From Bacteroidota bacterium (GTDB lineage Bacteria; Bacteroidota; Bacteroidia; Bacteroidales; UBA932), in contig JAGDMC010000001.1 of the NCBI GenBank assembly GCA_017860395.1, forward strand, positions 1 to 24,802: 24,802 bases of DNA, read 5' to 3'. Under the pieces are notes generated by a model, which saw only the letters and a list, made by a program, of their open reading frames with translations, had not been told where the DNA came from and ran no database searches. The position numbers and the translations under genes were made by a program. Shown here one piece after another: positions 6,680 through 15,214 of this stretch (positions are counted from its first letter, which is position 1; every line of letters starts with the position of its first letter).

Positions 6680-8731
6680 CTATTTTTCAATTCTGATTCT
6701 GGCATCCACAGCAATGACTTGTTTAAGATTTCCAAGAAGCGGATTAAGATCCATTTCGAATATTTCCGGCGCGGTATTGCATAAAGCAGATATTCTCCTG
6801 ATTGCTTCGTTAAAAATTATTTCGTTAACACCTTCTTGTCCTCTTGTTCCCTGAATAAGTTTGTATCCTTTCAGTTCTGTAATCATCTCCTTTGCTTCCT
6901 CACTTGAAACAGGGCTTAACGCGGTGCTTATATCCTGCAATGCTTCAACAAATATTCCTCCGAGGCCGCAAAGAATAAGGTGTCCGAATTTTTCTTCTCT
7001 TTTGGCTCCTATAAACAGTTGGGTGCCTGACAGCATCGGCTGAATGAGTATTGCCGTTGTATCCTTTATTGTCATCATCCTGCTGAACTCTGTCTCAAGT
7101 GTCTCTTCGTCATTCACATTAAGGACAACTCCTCCGACATCAGTTTTGTGTACAGGCCCGACAACCTTCATAACTAAAGGATAGCCAATTTCTTTTGCAG
7201 CTTTCCTTAAAGATGTTAAATCATTGACTATTGCCTCTTTTGCTCTTTTAATTCCTGCTGCATCCAGAAGTTTCTGGACTTGCAGAGGAGAAAGGTATCC
7301 ATTGGTGCTGCCATCAATTACTTCCCGTATCAGTTTTTTATCCACAGGGGGAAGCATAGAGTCTTTAATTGCATCCTTTGTATTAATCACTTTGGCAAGA
7401 GCATTTCCAAAAATCACTTCGTCGGGAAAACTTATGCCACCTTTTGACTGAAAGACTTCTATTTCTGATTTAACATTAACAATTGAAGGCAGTACGGGAT
7501 ATATTGGCTTTTTGCAGTGTGATATTTTTTTTGCGAGTTTTTCGTATACATCATAAACAGATGTTAGCCCCGGAGATCCGAATATTACAACCATTGAATC
7601 TACATCAAAGTCGTTTTCACATGCATCAATAATTGATTCAAGCTGCTCTGCCGTACCAGTGGCGAGAAAATCGACAGGATTTGCGACTGAAGAACCCGGG
7701 AAAAGTTTTGACAACAGTTCATCTGCCTTTTTTCCAGAAAAATGAGGAATCTTTATTCCATTCGATGAAATAGCGTCGGTGAGCATTACGGCAGGACCGC
7801 CTGCATGGGTAATTATCGCTACTTTGTTTCCTTTAGGTTTTGGATACATAAGAACTGAAGCAACAGTAACAAGTTCGCTCCGGCTATAGCATCTTATGAT
7901 TCCGGCTTTTCTGAAAAGGGCATTAACTGCTTTATCCGGGCTTGCCAATGCTCCGGTATGTGAAGAAGCAGCCCTGCTTCCGGCTTCGCTATATCCCGAT
8001 TTAATTGCTGCAATTTTTGCACCCTTTTGAATAAGGGATGTGGCGTGTTTAAGCAGAATCTGAGGATTATTTATATTCTCAATATACAAAAGCTTTACCG
8101 GCGCACTTTTACCATGAATATATGTTTCATCCATGTGTTTCAGAATATCCTCAACTCCAAGCTGAGCACTGTTTCCAACAGAATATACAGAAGAAAATTT
8201 CAGGCCCAGCTGCATAGCGGCTTCAATTATAAAAACAACAGTCGCACCAGAACCGGAAATAATATCAACTCCTCCCTCACTTAAAGCCGGAATCGGTTTT
8301 GTAAAAGCGCCTGTGTAATTTGGTGTTATTACCCCGATACAATTGGGACCAATAAGCGACGCCCCTGCTTTATTTACTATCCTTACGATTTCTTCTTCAA
8401 GCAAAGCTCCTTCAGGACTATCTTCGTGAAACCCTGCAGAGAATATTATTACTGCTTTACATCCTTTCTTTGAACACAAAGTATCAACAGCTGAAGGACA
8501 CATTTTTGCAGGAATTGCAAGTATTGCCAAATCTACCTGAGGAAGATCCTCTACAGTTTTGTGACTTACTATTCCCTGTACTTTTTCTGATTTTGGATTA
8601 ACAACATAAAGCTTGCCTTTGTATCCGGTTTCAATGAGATTCTTAAGAACATTGCCGCCGGTTTTTTTATTATCATCGGAGCCTCCGACGATTACTATGC
8701 TTTTTGGTGATATAAGCTCTTTTGTTATCAT
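6680..8731 (-). CDS. ADP-forming acyl-CoA synthetase (acetate--CoA ligase, ADP-forming, alpha-beta fusion)
   Basis: This enzyme converts acyl-CoA, ADP and phosphate to the free acid, CoA and ATP, giving substrate-level phosphorylation. The 683-residue protein is a fusion of the two archaeal-type subunits. Domains: CoA-binding Rossmann domain (about 1-130, starting SIVIVGGSDDNKKTGG), succinyl-CoA-ligase-like domains (about 145-450) with the phosphorylated catalytic histidine in SSHTGALAS (H258), and a C-terminal ATP-grasp domain (about 465-683) with YPLVMKVVGPVHKTDVGGVV and MDLNPLLG. All key residues are present and the length is normal. It lies upstream of the 2-oxoacid:ferredoxin oxidoreductase, which makes its likely acyl-CoA substrates. 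Branched-chain or acetyl-CoA preference cannot be determined. A protein-lysine acetyltransferase (Pat-like) is unlikely because no GNAT domain is fused. Confidence 0.9.
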   Translation of the reverse strand: MITKELISPKSIVIVGGSDDNKKTGGNVLKNLIETGYKGKLYVVNPKSEKVQGIVSHKTVEDLPQVDLAILAIPAKMCPSAVDTLCSKKGCKAVIIFSAGFHEDSPEGALLEEEIVRIVNKAGASLIGPNCIGVITPNYTGAFTKPIPALSEGGVDIISGSGATVVFIIEAAMQLGLKFSSVYSVGNSAQLGVEDILKHMDETYIHGKSAPVKLLYIENINNPQILLKHATSLIQKGAKIAAIKSGYSEAGSRAASSHTGALASPDKAVNALFRKAGIIRCYSRSELVTVASVLMYPKPKGNKVAIITHAGGPAVMLTDAISSNGIKIPHFSGKKADELLSKLFPGSSVANPVDFLATGTAEQLESIIDACENDFDVDSMVVIFGSPGLTSVYDVYEKLAKKISHCKKPIYPVLPSIVNVKSEIEVFQSKGGISFPDEVIFGNALAKVINTKDAIKDSMLPPVDKKLIREVIDGSTNGYLSPLQVQKLLDAAGIKRAKEAIVNDLTSLRKAAKEIGYPLVMKVVGPVHKTDVGGVVLNVNDEETLETEFSRMMTIKDTTAILIQPMLSGTQLFIGAKREEKFGHLILCGLGGIFVEALQDISTALSPVSSEEAKEMITELKGYKLIQGTRGQEGVNEIIFNEAIRRISALCNTAPEIFEMDLNPLLGNLKQVIAVDARIRIEK

Positions 8732-8750
8732 ATTTTAAGTAATTTGGGCG

Positions 8751-8758
8751 CAAATATA
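8751..8758 (-). promoter_or_regulatory. Candidate -7 promoter box for the acyl-CoA synthetase operon
   Basis: The minus strand reads TATATTTG, an exact match to TAnnTTTG, 19 bases before the ATG at 8731. The 73-base gap to the radical SAM gene holds no visible terminator, so some readthrough from upstream is possible. Confidence 0.45.
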
Positions 8759-8804
8759 AATAAATTAAACCGATATGGTATTTTTGATTGCTTTTTGTTA
8801 CATT

Positions 8805-10451
8805 TTATTTATAGGAAATATCAGATTTAATGGGAGGTGCACCTCTGTTCGTGTTTTCGAATTCGAACCATGTTAATTTACTGTCGTTGTCCAGATAGTA
8901 GTACGAATGATTACGGCAATCCGGCCGGTAAAGTGGATTTATTATATTCAAATCGCGTTCTGAGTTCCATTTTCTTACCCTCTTCCCGGGCTTTTTATTA
9001 AGTGAAAGACCTGCTTTTACCCATGCCTCGCTTACTTCATTAAGCCATTTTTCGCAGTAACTTTCACAAAATTCATACAATAATAACCCGCCGGACTCAA
9101 GACTTATACTTTTGGTAAAAGAAGAATTCTTTGCAACATAGGAGAGGAATGTTTCTATAAACATCTTGTCTTCACTCACCAATGCCTGAATGAGTTTTTG
9201 CCATCTCTTGTTGTTATACCAGACATCTATAACTTTAGACAACAGGGCAATCCTGACAAGTTCAGTTTCATTAATCCCGTCGCCGCTCAATATTTCGTAA
9301 GGAGGCTCCGGAGAGTAAGCTATCTTATACTTCACAGCGTTTTCTCTCAGGTCAGTACCCGGAAGAACCTTAAGCGTTTCAAGCTGTATTTCATCCGGTC
9401 CTGTACAAATCAAAATGTATAAATCATGAAGCAATTGATTATAACTGTAATGAGGCAAGCCGGCAATCAAATCGGCATGGACTGCAAATTTCTTTGTTGC
9501 AACAAGAAACTTTAACCCCTCAAGAGAGTTTTTTGCACTTCCTTTTCGTCCGGAAAGTTTGATTACAGTCTCATCAAGGCTTTGAATTCCAGCTTCGACA
9601 TGAAGCAAACCGGCAGGTATTGCTTTGAGTTTGTCCCGTAATGCTTCAGTTAAAAATGAAGGATGTATTTCAAGGTGGAACTGTATCGAATGAGAGAACT
9701 CTTCAAAAAGGTTTAAAAGCTCTATTGCTCTTGCAGGTTTAGCATTAAATGTCCTGTCCAGAATTCTCACCTCCCTTATACCTTTATCCCTGACAATATT
9801 TAAACGGGTCCGGAGTGTATCTAAGGGTACATTTACAATTTTCTGACAATCATTCCCGCTTACACAAAATTTACAACTATTAAAGCATCCTCTGGATGTT
9901 TCTATTTGAATAAAGGGTTTGCCCCAATTAAAAAACCGCGAACTTTCCGGGTTCTTAAGGCCAGCAAAATTCTTAACAGCAGCTTTACCATTATTCCGGT
10001 ACAGACCGGATTTGTCTGTATAACAGATACCTTCTACACCTCTCCAGTCGTCACCGGCTAAAATTAATCTTACTAATTCTGAAAAGCAGTCCTCTCCTTC
10101 GCCGCTAAAAACAGCGGTTACTTCGGGATTGCTTCTAAGAAAAGTTAAGTTCTCCCCGAGAAATTCCGGGCCACCCAAAATAATTGTAATATTGGGATTA
10201 AGAGCATGAACTCTTTTTAAAATTGACAGTACAAATTTATGGTTGAACAGCCACAATGTAGCAAACAGATAGTCAGGAGAGAATTTAATTACATTAAGAA
10301 GGCAGGCGGAAGGATCACTTTTAACAGTTCCCGTTTCTACCTGCCATTCTATACAATCTCTTTGTAAATCTGACAATTGCGCTTCAAGCGCAGGGAGAGC
10401 TAATGATGAATGCGAAAAAGAAGCATTAATATCAAGCCAGAGAAATCGCAT
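8805..10451 (-). CDS. B12-binding-domain radical SAM protein (DUF4080-like C terminus)
   Basis: Radical SAM enzymes use a [4Fe-4S] cluster to split SAM into methionine and a 5'-deoxyadenosyl radical. The 548-residue protein has a cobalamin-binding-like Rossmann domain (about 1-135; GGPEFLGE at 93-100 and VFSGEGEDCF) and then a radical SAM barrel (about 180-385) opening with ETSRGCFNSCKFC. The cluster cysteines are C189, C193 and C196 (CxxxCxxC). HVEAGIQSLDETVIKLSGR and DLIAGLPHYSY are typical later barrel motifs. The remaining 160 residues resemble the DUF4080 tail. I do not see the DxHxxG motif of base-off B12 binding, so real cobalamin use is uncertain. It follows rubredoxin by two bases. 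The substrate is unknown. Confidence 0.88.
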   Translation of the reverse strand: MRFLWLDINASFSHSSLALPALEAQLSDLQRDCIEWQVETGTVKSDPSACLLNVIKFSPDYLFATLWLFNHKFVLSILKRVHALNPNITIILGGPEFLGENLTFLRSNPEVTAVFSGEGEDCFSELVRLILAGDDWRGVEGICYTDKSGLYRNNGKAAVKNFAGLKNPESSRFFNWGKPFIQIETSRGCFNSCKFCVSGNDCQKIVNVPLDTLRTRLNIVRDKGIREVRILDRTFNAKPARAIELLNLFEEFSHSIQFHLEIHPSFLTEALRDKLKAIPAGLLHVEAGIQSLDETVIKLSGRKGSAKNSLEGLKFLVATKKFAVHADLIAGLPHYSYNQLLHDLYILICTGPDEIQLETLKVLPGTDLRENAVKYKIAYSPEPPYEILSGDGINETELVRIALLSKVIDVWYNNKRWQKLIQALVSEDKMFIETFLSYVAKNSSFTKSISLESGGLLLYEFCESYCEKWLNEVSEAWVKAGLSLNKKPGKRVRKWNSERDLNIINPLYRPDCRNHSYYYLDNDSKLTWFEFENTNRGAPPIKSDISYK

Positions 10452-10453
10452 TA

Positions 10454-10618
10454 TTAATCATCAATGGGCTCAAAATCGTCTTTTCCAACTCCACATACCG
10501 GACAAAGCCAGTCTGCCGGAATATCTTCAAATGCAGTACCGGCAGCAATGCCTCCGTCAGGATCTCCGAGTTTCGGATCATAAACATAGTCGCAAACTAT
10601 ACATACATATTTTTTCAT
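10454..10618 (-). CDS. Rubredoxin
   Basis: This is a 54-residue one-iron electron carrier. Both iron-binding cysteine pairs are present, CIVC (residues 6-9) and CPVC (39-42), with the family-typical [20 protein letters not shown] and [11 protein letters not shown] between them. The ATG at 10618 is the only start giving this length. It lies two bases upstream of the radical SAM gene on the same strand, so they form a bicistronic unit. Rubredoxins commonly serve oxygen and peroxide reductases in anaerobes; here a role as reductant for the neighbouring radical SAM protein is possible, but its redox potential is normally too high for that cluster, so the pairing may reflect a later electron step. 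The identity is certain. Confidence 0.96.
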   Translation of the reverse strand: MKKYVCIVCDYVYDPKLGDPDGGIAAGTAFEDIPADWLCPVCGVGKDDFEPIDD

Positions 10619-10695
10619 ACTTTTTATATATATATTATTAAGAGAAATCTATTACAATATTAACACTTTTTTTTTAAAACCATTCGAATTTATCG

Positions 10696-10703
10696 TATAA
10701 TTG
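10696..10703 (+). promoter_or_regulatory. Candidate promoter box for the deaminase-PNP-aldolase-mtnA operon
   Basis: TATAATTG differs from TAnnTTTG by one base and also matches a generic TATAAT box. It is 25 bases before the ATG at 10728, in the 109-base divergent region shared with rubredoxin. The -33 region is AT-rich and not diagnostic. Confidence 0.35.
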
Positions 10704-10727
10704 CATGATAAAATTATTCAACTAATT

Positions 10728-11981
10728 ATGAACAGTATACTCATAAAAAATATACTTTTAGACGACAATAAAACAGATATTCTGATATTGAATAACCGCA
10801 TTAATAGAATCTCGCAAAACATAGATTATAAGGCAGATAAAGAAATTGATGGTGAGAAGAAGGTTGTTATACCCGGTTTGATAAACATGCACACCCATGC
10901 AGCGATGACTCTAATGAGAGGTATCGGCGAAGACATGTCTCTTATGGAGTGGCTTGAAAATACAATTTGGCCCGTAGAAAGAAAGCTGGATAACGAAATG
11001 ATATACTGGGGGACAAAATTGGCCTGTCTGGAGATGATAAAATCCGGAACAACTACATTTAATGACCAGTACTGGAGAATTCCTTATTCTGTTAAAGCTA
11101 TCGAGGAAATGGGATTGCGTTCTGTTCAGTCGTATGTAATTCTTGACTTAATGGATTTATCAAAGTCCGATCAGATAAAAAACGAGTGTTCAGAGATGTA
11201 TGAGTTGTCAAAAACATGGGGCGATAGAACAAAGTTTGCGATTGGAATACACTCGCCGTACAGCGTTTCTGAAGAGATGATTGTCTGGGCATCTGCTTTT
11301 GCCAGAGAGAGGGGTTTGCTGGTTCATATCCATCTATCCGAAACTTTGGGCGAAAACGAAAGATCTATCGAAAAGCATGGCCTTACCCCAACAGGATACC
11401 TTGAAAAACTGGGAGTACTCGGGCCAGAGGTCATTGCTGCACACTGTCTGTGGATAAATGATGACGATATTAAAATACTGGCAAAGAGAGATGTAAAGAT
11501 TGTTCATAATATTAATTCAAATCTTAAAATCGCATCCGGATACAAATTCAGATACAGTGAATTCAGAGATGCCGATTTAACAGTGACTCTGGGAACAGAC
11601 GGATGTGCATCGTCCAACAATCTCGACATGATAGAGACAATGAAAATATCTGCTCTTGTACAGAAAGGGTGGAGGGGAGATCCTACTTCCATGCCAATAA
11701 ATGAGCTTATTTCTCTTGCAACTGTAAACGGCGGAAAATCTCTTGGACTGGAAAGCGGAGTAATCCGTGAAGGATATCTTGCTGATTTATGTATAATTGA
11801 CATCGATTCATTTGCATTTACTCCAAATATTAATTTTTATGCAAACCTTATTTATTCTGCAAACAGTTCATGTGTGGATACCGTAATTTGTGACGGGAAA
11901 GTGGTTATGGAGAATAAGAAAGTCAATGGAGAAAGAGAGATATTGGACATGGTCAATAAACTATACAAAAATTTATTATAA
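10728..11981 (+). CDS. mtaD: 5'-methylthioadenosine/S-adenosylhomocysteine deaminase-type amidohydrolase
   Basis: MtaD-type enzymes deaminate 5'-methylthioadenosine, S-adenosylhomocysteine or 5'-deoxyadenosine to the inosine form. Numbered from the ATG at 10728 (417 residues), the metal and substrate motifs are complete: [17 protein letters not shown] with H55 and H57, VHIHLSET (H202, E205), [10 protein letters not shown] (H239) and [14 protein letters not shown] (D291). The [16 protein letters not shown] segment is typical of this branch rather than of guanine or cytosine deaminases. A TTG at 10701 opens the frame nine codons earlier; the ATG fits family starts better. It is the first gene of a four-gene unit, with only one base to the next. 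The downstream PNP and MtnA strongly support a nucleoside-salvage role; whether MTA, 5'-deoxyadenosine or SAH is preferred is not visible. Confidence 0.87.
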   Translation: MNSILIKNILLDDNKTDILILNNRINRISQNIDYKADKEIDGEKKVVIPGLINMHTHAAMTLMRGIGEDMSLMEWLENTIWPVERKLDNEMIYWGTKLACLEMIKSGTTTFNDQYWRIPYSVKAIEEMGLRSVQSYVILDLMDLSKSDQIKNECSEMYELSKTWGDRTKFAIGIHSPYSVSEEMIVWASAFARERGLLVHIHLSETLGENERSIEKHGLTPTGYLEKLGVLGPEVIAAHCLWINDDDIKILAKRDVKIVHNINSNLKIASGYKFRYSEFRDADLTVTLGTDGCASSNNLDMIETMKISALVQKGWRGDPTSMPINELISLATVNGGKSLGLESGVIREGYLADLCIIDIDSFAFTPNINFYANLIYSANSSCVDTVICDGKVVMENKKVNGEREILDMVNKLYKNLL

Positions 11982-11982
11982 A

Positions 11983-12804
11983 ATGGATATTTTACAAAGA
12001 ATAAAGGAGTCAACAGACTTTATATCAAATAAATTCAACGGAAAAAGACCATTAATAGGTATTGTCCTCGGGAGTGGTCTTGGAGAGCTGGCAGAAAAAA
12101 TTGAGGAAAAAATAATAATTCCTTATTCTGAGATACCACACTTTGCCACTTCAACTGCAATAGGTCACAAAGGCAATTTGATTTTTGGCAGGCTTGGAGG
12201 GAAGAATGTAGTTGCTATGCAGGGAAGATTCCACTATTATGAAGGATATGCAATGGATCAGGTAACTCTGCCTATCAGAGTGATGAAAATGCTTGGAATA
12301 TCATATCTTTTTGTCTCCAATGCAGCAGGAGGGGTGAATGTTTCATTTAAAGTAGGTGACTTAATGATTATCAGGGACCATATTAATCTTATGCCAAATC
12401 CTTTGATTGGAAAAAATCTGGATGAATTTGGGCCAAGGTTTCCTGACATGACAAGGCCATATGACCTCAATTTGATAAACAGGGCAGAAAATATAGCGGC
12501 TAAGCTGGGGATTTCTCTGAAAAAGGGAGTTTACCTTGCCGGAACCGGACCTACATATGAGACTCCGGCTGAATACGGATACTTCAGGGGGATAGGCGCT
12601 GATGCTGTTGGGATGTCAACTGTTCCGGAAGTTATTGTAGCAAGACACTCCTCTATTCCGGTATTTGGTGTATCAGTAATTACCAATGAGGCATTCAGCT
12701 TTTCGGATGATTATGTGAACGACGGAGATGATGTTGTAATTGCGGCAAACAAAGCTGCGGATAAAATGACTAAACTTTTTATATCTTTGATTTCGGAATT
12801 ATAG
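11983..12804 (+). CDS. Purine nucleoside phosphorylase (trimeric, class I)
   Basis: The enzyme splits a purine nucleoside with phosphate into base and (deoxy)ribose-1-phosphate. From the ATG at 11983 (273 residues) it shows GIVLGSGLG (26-34), [11 protein letters not shown], the [11 protein letters not shown] phosphate/sugar motif (79-89), FVSNAAGG, and [14 protein letters not shown] followed by [19 protein letters not shown]235 in VITNEAF corresponds to the Asn (N243 of human PNP) that reads 6-oxopurines; MTA phosphorylases carry Asp there. It should therefore accept inosine-type nucleosides, which is what the upstream deaminase makes. The reading frame opens earlier, inside mtaD, but the ATG one base after the mtaD stop is the natural start. 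Family is certain; use of 5'-methylthioinosine or 5'-deoxyinosine is inferred. Confidence 0.93.
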   Translation: MDILQRIKESTDFISNKFNGKRPLIGIVLGSGLGELAEKIEEKIIIPYSEIPHFATSTAIGHKGNLIFGRLGGKNVVAMQGRFHYYEGYAMDQVTLPIRVMKMLGISYLFVSNAAGGVNVSFKVGDLMIIRDHINLMPNPLIGKNLDEFGPRFPDMTRPYDLNLINRAENIAAKLGISLKKGVYLAGTGPTYETPAEYGYFRGIGADAVGMSTVPEVIVARHSSIPVFGVSVITNEAFSFSDDYVNDGDDVVIAANKAADKMTKLFISLISEL

Positions 12805-12819
12805 ACAAAATCAGATAAT

Positions 12820-13488
12820 ATGTCAGATTCTCGGCCAATACCAAAAATATACTACGATCAGGCATTCACTCTCTGCTACTATTCAGAGTTGTTATGGCAA
12901 AAATCGTTGGTAGAGGGTAATGGAGGAAATTTATCTTTAAAGCTTGAAAACAATCTTTTTCTGACAACTCCCACTTTGCATTCAAAAAGCGGATTGAACG
13001 AGACAGACTTAGTTATCGTCGATTCGCTCGGCAATCAGCTTTATGGGGAAAGGCATGCAACCAGTGAACTTTTTGCACATCTGGCTATTTACAAAAATAA
13101 TCCCGAGATAGGAGGGGTTATTCATTCACATCCCCCGTATACCTGTTCGTATGCATTTTCTGACAGCATCCCTTCTGTACCTCTTAGCGCCGAATCAGTT
13201 ATATGGATGGACGAACTCATTCTTGCTCCCTATAACATGCCTGGTTCACAGGAGTTTATCGATCAAATTGAGTCTTTGTCAAGGGGACGTCACGTACTTG
13301 CTCTTCAGAATCATGGGCTTATTACTTGGGGCAAAGATTTGAAAGAAGCTTTCTGGAGAACCGAGGTTGTCGAATCTCATTGTAAAGTTTCTCATATAAT
13401 GGAATCACGGGGTGCTGCTCCACGGCACTTCACCTACAAACAAATGACTCAACTGAACGACTTGAGGAACAGGTTCCTCAAAGACTGA
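12820..13488 (+). CDS. Class II aldolase/adducin family protein, probable 5-substituted ribulose-1-phosphate aldolase
   Basis: This 222-residue protein has the zinc-dependent class II aldolase fold. Visible residues are VEGNGGNLSLKL (phosphate-binding loop, 31-42), LTTPTLHSKSGL, the catalytic-type glutamate in ATSELFAHLAIY (E83), zinc ligands H102 and H104 in GVIHSHPPYT, and H165 in LQNHGLITWG. The family includes fuculose-1-phosphate aldolase, methylthioribulose-1-phosphate dehydratase (MtnB) and the Ald2 aldolase of the DHAP shunt. No mtnC, mtnD or mtnE gene is present nearby, so cleavage to DHAP plus (methylthio)acetaldehyde or lactaldehyde is a better guess than MtnB dehydration. It sits between the PNP (15 bases) and mtnA (3 bases), so its substrate is probably the MtnA product. 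The exact reaction is inferred. Confidence 0.85.
   Translation: MSDSRPIPKIYYDQAFTLCYYSELLWQKSLVEGNGGNLSLKLENNLFLTTPTLHSKSGLNETDLVIVDSLGNQLYGERHATSELFAHLAIYKNNPEIGGVIHSHPPYTCSYAFSDSIPSVPLSAESVIWMDELILAPYNMPGSQEFIDQIESLSRGRHVLALQNHGLITWGKDLKEAFWRTEVVESHCKVSHIMESRGAAPRHFTYKQMTQLNDLRNRFLKD
13462..13481 (+). repeat. Short inverted repeat at the aldolase/mtnA junction
   Basis: TTGAGGAA (13462-13469) and TTCCTCAA (13474-13481) form a perfect 8-bp stem around CAGG, in the last codons of the aldolase gene and ten bases before the mtnA ATG. No T tract follows, so it is not a terminator. It could tune mtnA translation or mRNA stability, or be chance. Confidence 0.45.
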
Positions 13489-13491
13489 AAA

Positions 13492-14544
13492 ATGGAGAAT
13501 ATATTTGATTTTGATTCTGTAGGTATCTCAGAAGACAACAGTAAAGTAATTATTCTTGATCAGACTCTTTTGCCGGGCAAAGAGAAATTTATAGAAATAA
13601 ACACTCTGCCGGAACTAACCGAAGCTATTGTAAACCTTAGAGTAAGAGGAGCCCCTGCAATCGGAGTGGCAGCAGCCTTGGGTATTGCTGTTATTCTAAA
13701 AGGAAGCAAAAATAATAATATATCAGACCTTACGGCTGAACTTGAGGAGATTTCGGAACAGCTGATAAATTCAAGGCCTACTGCTGTTAACCTGAAATGG
13801 GCAATAGATAAAATCAAAGCTAAATTCTTCGAATCTGTACGCGTGTCTGATGGAAATATCACGAGGATAATAGAATCAACCATTGAAGAGGCACGTAACA
13901 TTAAAAATGCCGATATAGCGATGTCAATTAAGATTGCTCGTAACGGACTCACTCTTTTAAAACCGGGAATGAGCATCCTTACTCATTGCAATGCAGGACA
14001 TCTGGCTGTATCAAGATTTGGAACTGCGTTAGCTCCAATCTATTTAGGAAACTCAGAAGGATATGATTTTAAGGTTTTTGCCGATGAAACACGCCCATTG
14101 CTTCAGGGAGCAAGACTTACTGCATATGAACTTCATAAGGCCGGTATAGATGTTACTCTCATTTGTGACAATATGGCCTCACTTGTAATGGCACAGAAGA
14201 AAATTGATGTAATAATGGTTGGCTGTGACCGGATTGCTGCAAACGGAGATGTTGCAAACAAAATTGGAACATCTGCACTTGCTGTTCTTGCAAGGCACTA
14301 TAAAATACCATTTTATGTTTTGGGCCCCGGTTCTACCATTGATATGCAAACGGCAACCGGAGACAAAATCATAATAGAAGAGAGACCTGAATACGAGATA
14401 ACCGATTTATGGTACGCTCATAAGATGGCTCCGGAAGGTGTTAAAGTGTACAATCCTGCATTTGATATAACCCCGGCATCACTTATTACCGCAATAATTA
14501 CCGATAAGGGTATCTTCAGGTATCCGTTTGATTTTTCTATCTGA
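13492..14544 (+). CDS. mtnA: S-methyl-5-thioribose-1-phosphate isomerase
   Basis: MtnA isomerises methylthioribose-1-phosphate to methylthioribulose-1-phosphate, and related enzymes act on 5-deoxyribose-1-phosphate. The 350-residue protein is full length for the family: RVRGAPAIGVAAALG (50-64), ILTHCNAGHLAVSRFGTALAP with the catalytic cysteine C166, FADETRPLLQGARLTAYEL, and GCDRIAANGDVANKIGT with the catalytic aspartate D246. These distinguish it from the eIF2B/ribose-1,5-bisphosphate isomerase relatives. It lies three bases after the class II aldolase in the same operon. The usual mtnK kinase and mtnN nucleosidase are absent here, since a nucleoside phosphorylase would deliver the sugar-1-phosphate directly. 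Confidence in the family is very high. Confidence 0.95.
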   Translation: MENIFDFDSVGISEDNSKVIILDQTLLPGKEKFIEINTLPELTEAIVNLRVRGAPAIGVAAALGIAVILKGSKNNNISDLTAELEEISEQLINSRPTAVNLKWAIDKIKAKFFESVRVSDGNITRIIESTIEEARNIKNADIAMSIKIARNGLTLLKPGMSILTHCNAGHLAVSRFGTALAPIYLGNSEGYDFKVFADETRPLLQGARLTAYELHKAGIDVTLICDNMASLVMAQKKIDVIMVGCDRIAANGDVANKIGTSALAVLARHYKIPFYVLGPGSTIDMQTATGDKIIIEERPEYEITDLWYAHKMAPEGVKVYNPAFDITPASLITAIITDKGIFRYPFDFSI

Positions 14545-14554
14545 AGAATTAGTG

Positions 14555-14585
14555 TTTCAATTCTCATATAATTGAGCGATATTTG
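14555..14585 (+). promoter_or_regulatory. Candidate promoter of the HAD/WalJ-like gene pair
   Basis: TTTC (14555-14558) and GATATTTG (14578-14585) are spaced by 19 bases, close to the Bacteroidetes pattern TTTG-19-TAnnTTTG with one mismatch in each box. It is 14 bases before the ATG at 14600, in the 55-base gap after mtnA. Confidence 0.4.
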
Positions 14586-14599
14586 CAGAAATTTTGTTT

Positions 14600-15214
14600 A
14601 TGATTAAAAATATAATTTTTGACCTGGGAGGGGTGATTGTGGGGCTGGACAAGCAGAATTGCATAGATTCCTTCAGTGCTATAGGCTTTAATGATTTTGG
14701 AAGAATTATAAATGAATATGTACAGGATGGATTCTTTCTTGATTTCGAAAAAGGGAAAATTGGTTCAGAAGAATTTCGGGAAAATATAAGGAAAGATATT
14801 CACGGTATTGTTTCCGACGAACAGATAGACTCAGCAATGGCCGCTTTTCTGCCCGGTATCCCCAAAGAAAGACTGGATGCGATATATTCATATAGAAAGC
14901 GTTATAGGGTTTTTCTATTGAGTAATACAAATCCTATTGCTATCAATATCGTAAGACCGATGTTTGAAATTTCAGGAAGAAAAATGGAGGACTATTTTGA
15001 AAAAATGTTCCTCTCATACGAAATGAAACTGGCAAAACCTGATGTGGAAATATTCCGGAAGGTTCTGTTGGATACAGGCATTTCTCCTGATGAAACACTT
15101 TTTGTTGATGATTCTAAGGCAAATCTTGATACTGCAGAAAAGCTTGGAATTAAAACAGTGTTAATTACTCAACAGCACAATTTGACAGAAGATTTGAGAC
15201 CAAGCTTATGCTGA
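14600..15214 (+). CDS. HAD-superfamily hydrolase (phosphatase-like)
   Basis: The 204-residue protein has the four HAD motifs of the IA subfamily: IIFDLGGVIVGLD with nucleophile D8, FLLSNTN (motif II), LAKPDVEIF with the lysine of motif III, and ETLFVDDSKANLDTA (motif IV). The second motif-I aspartate is replaced by Gly (DLGGV), as in YihX-like sugar phosphatases, so it is most likely a small-molecule phosphatase. The ORF opens at a TTG two codons earlier; the ATG at 14600 is preferred. Its 3' end overlaps the next gene by 7 bases, and a possible promoter lies between it and mtnA. Its substrate is unknown; a link to the sugar phosphates of the preceding operon is possible but only positional. 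Confidence 0.88.
   Translation: MIKNIIFDLGGVIVGLDKQNCIDSFSAIGFNDFGRIINEYVQDGFFLDFEKGKIGSEEFRENIRKDIHGIVSDEQIDSAMAAFLPGIPKERLDAIYSYRKRYRVFLLSNTNPIAINIVRPMFEISGRKMEDYFEKMFLSYEMKLAKPDVEIFRKVLLDTGISPDETLFVDDSKANLDTAEKLGIKTVLITQQHNLTEDLRPSLC

Noticed and set aside
10701..10727. TTG start for the MtaD-like gene
   Set aside because: It overlaps the best promoter-like box and would add nine residues; the ATG at 10728 fits family members.
13560..13976. Minus-strand 138-codon ORF inside mtnA
   Set aside because: Antisense shadow of a complete, motif-confirmed mtnA gene.
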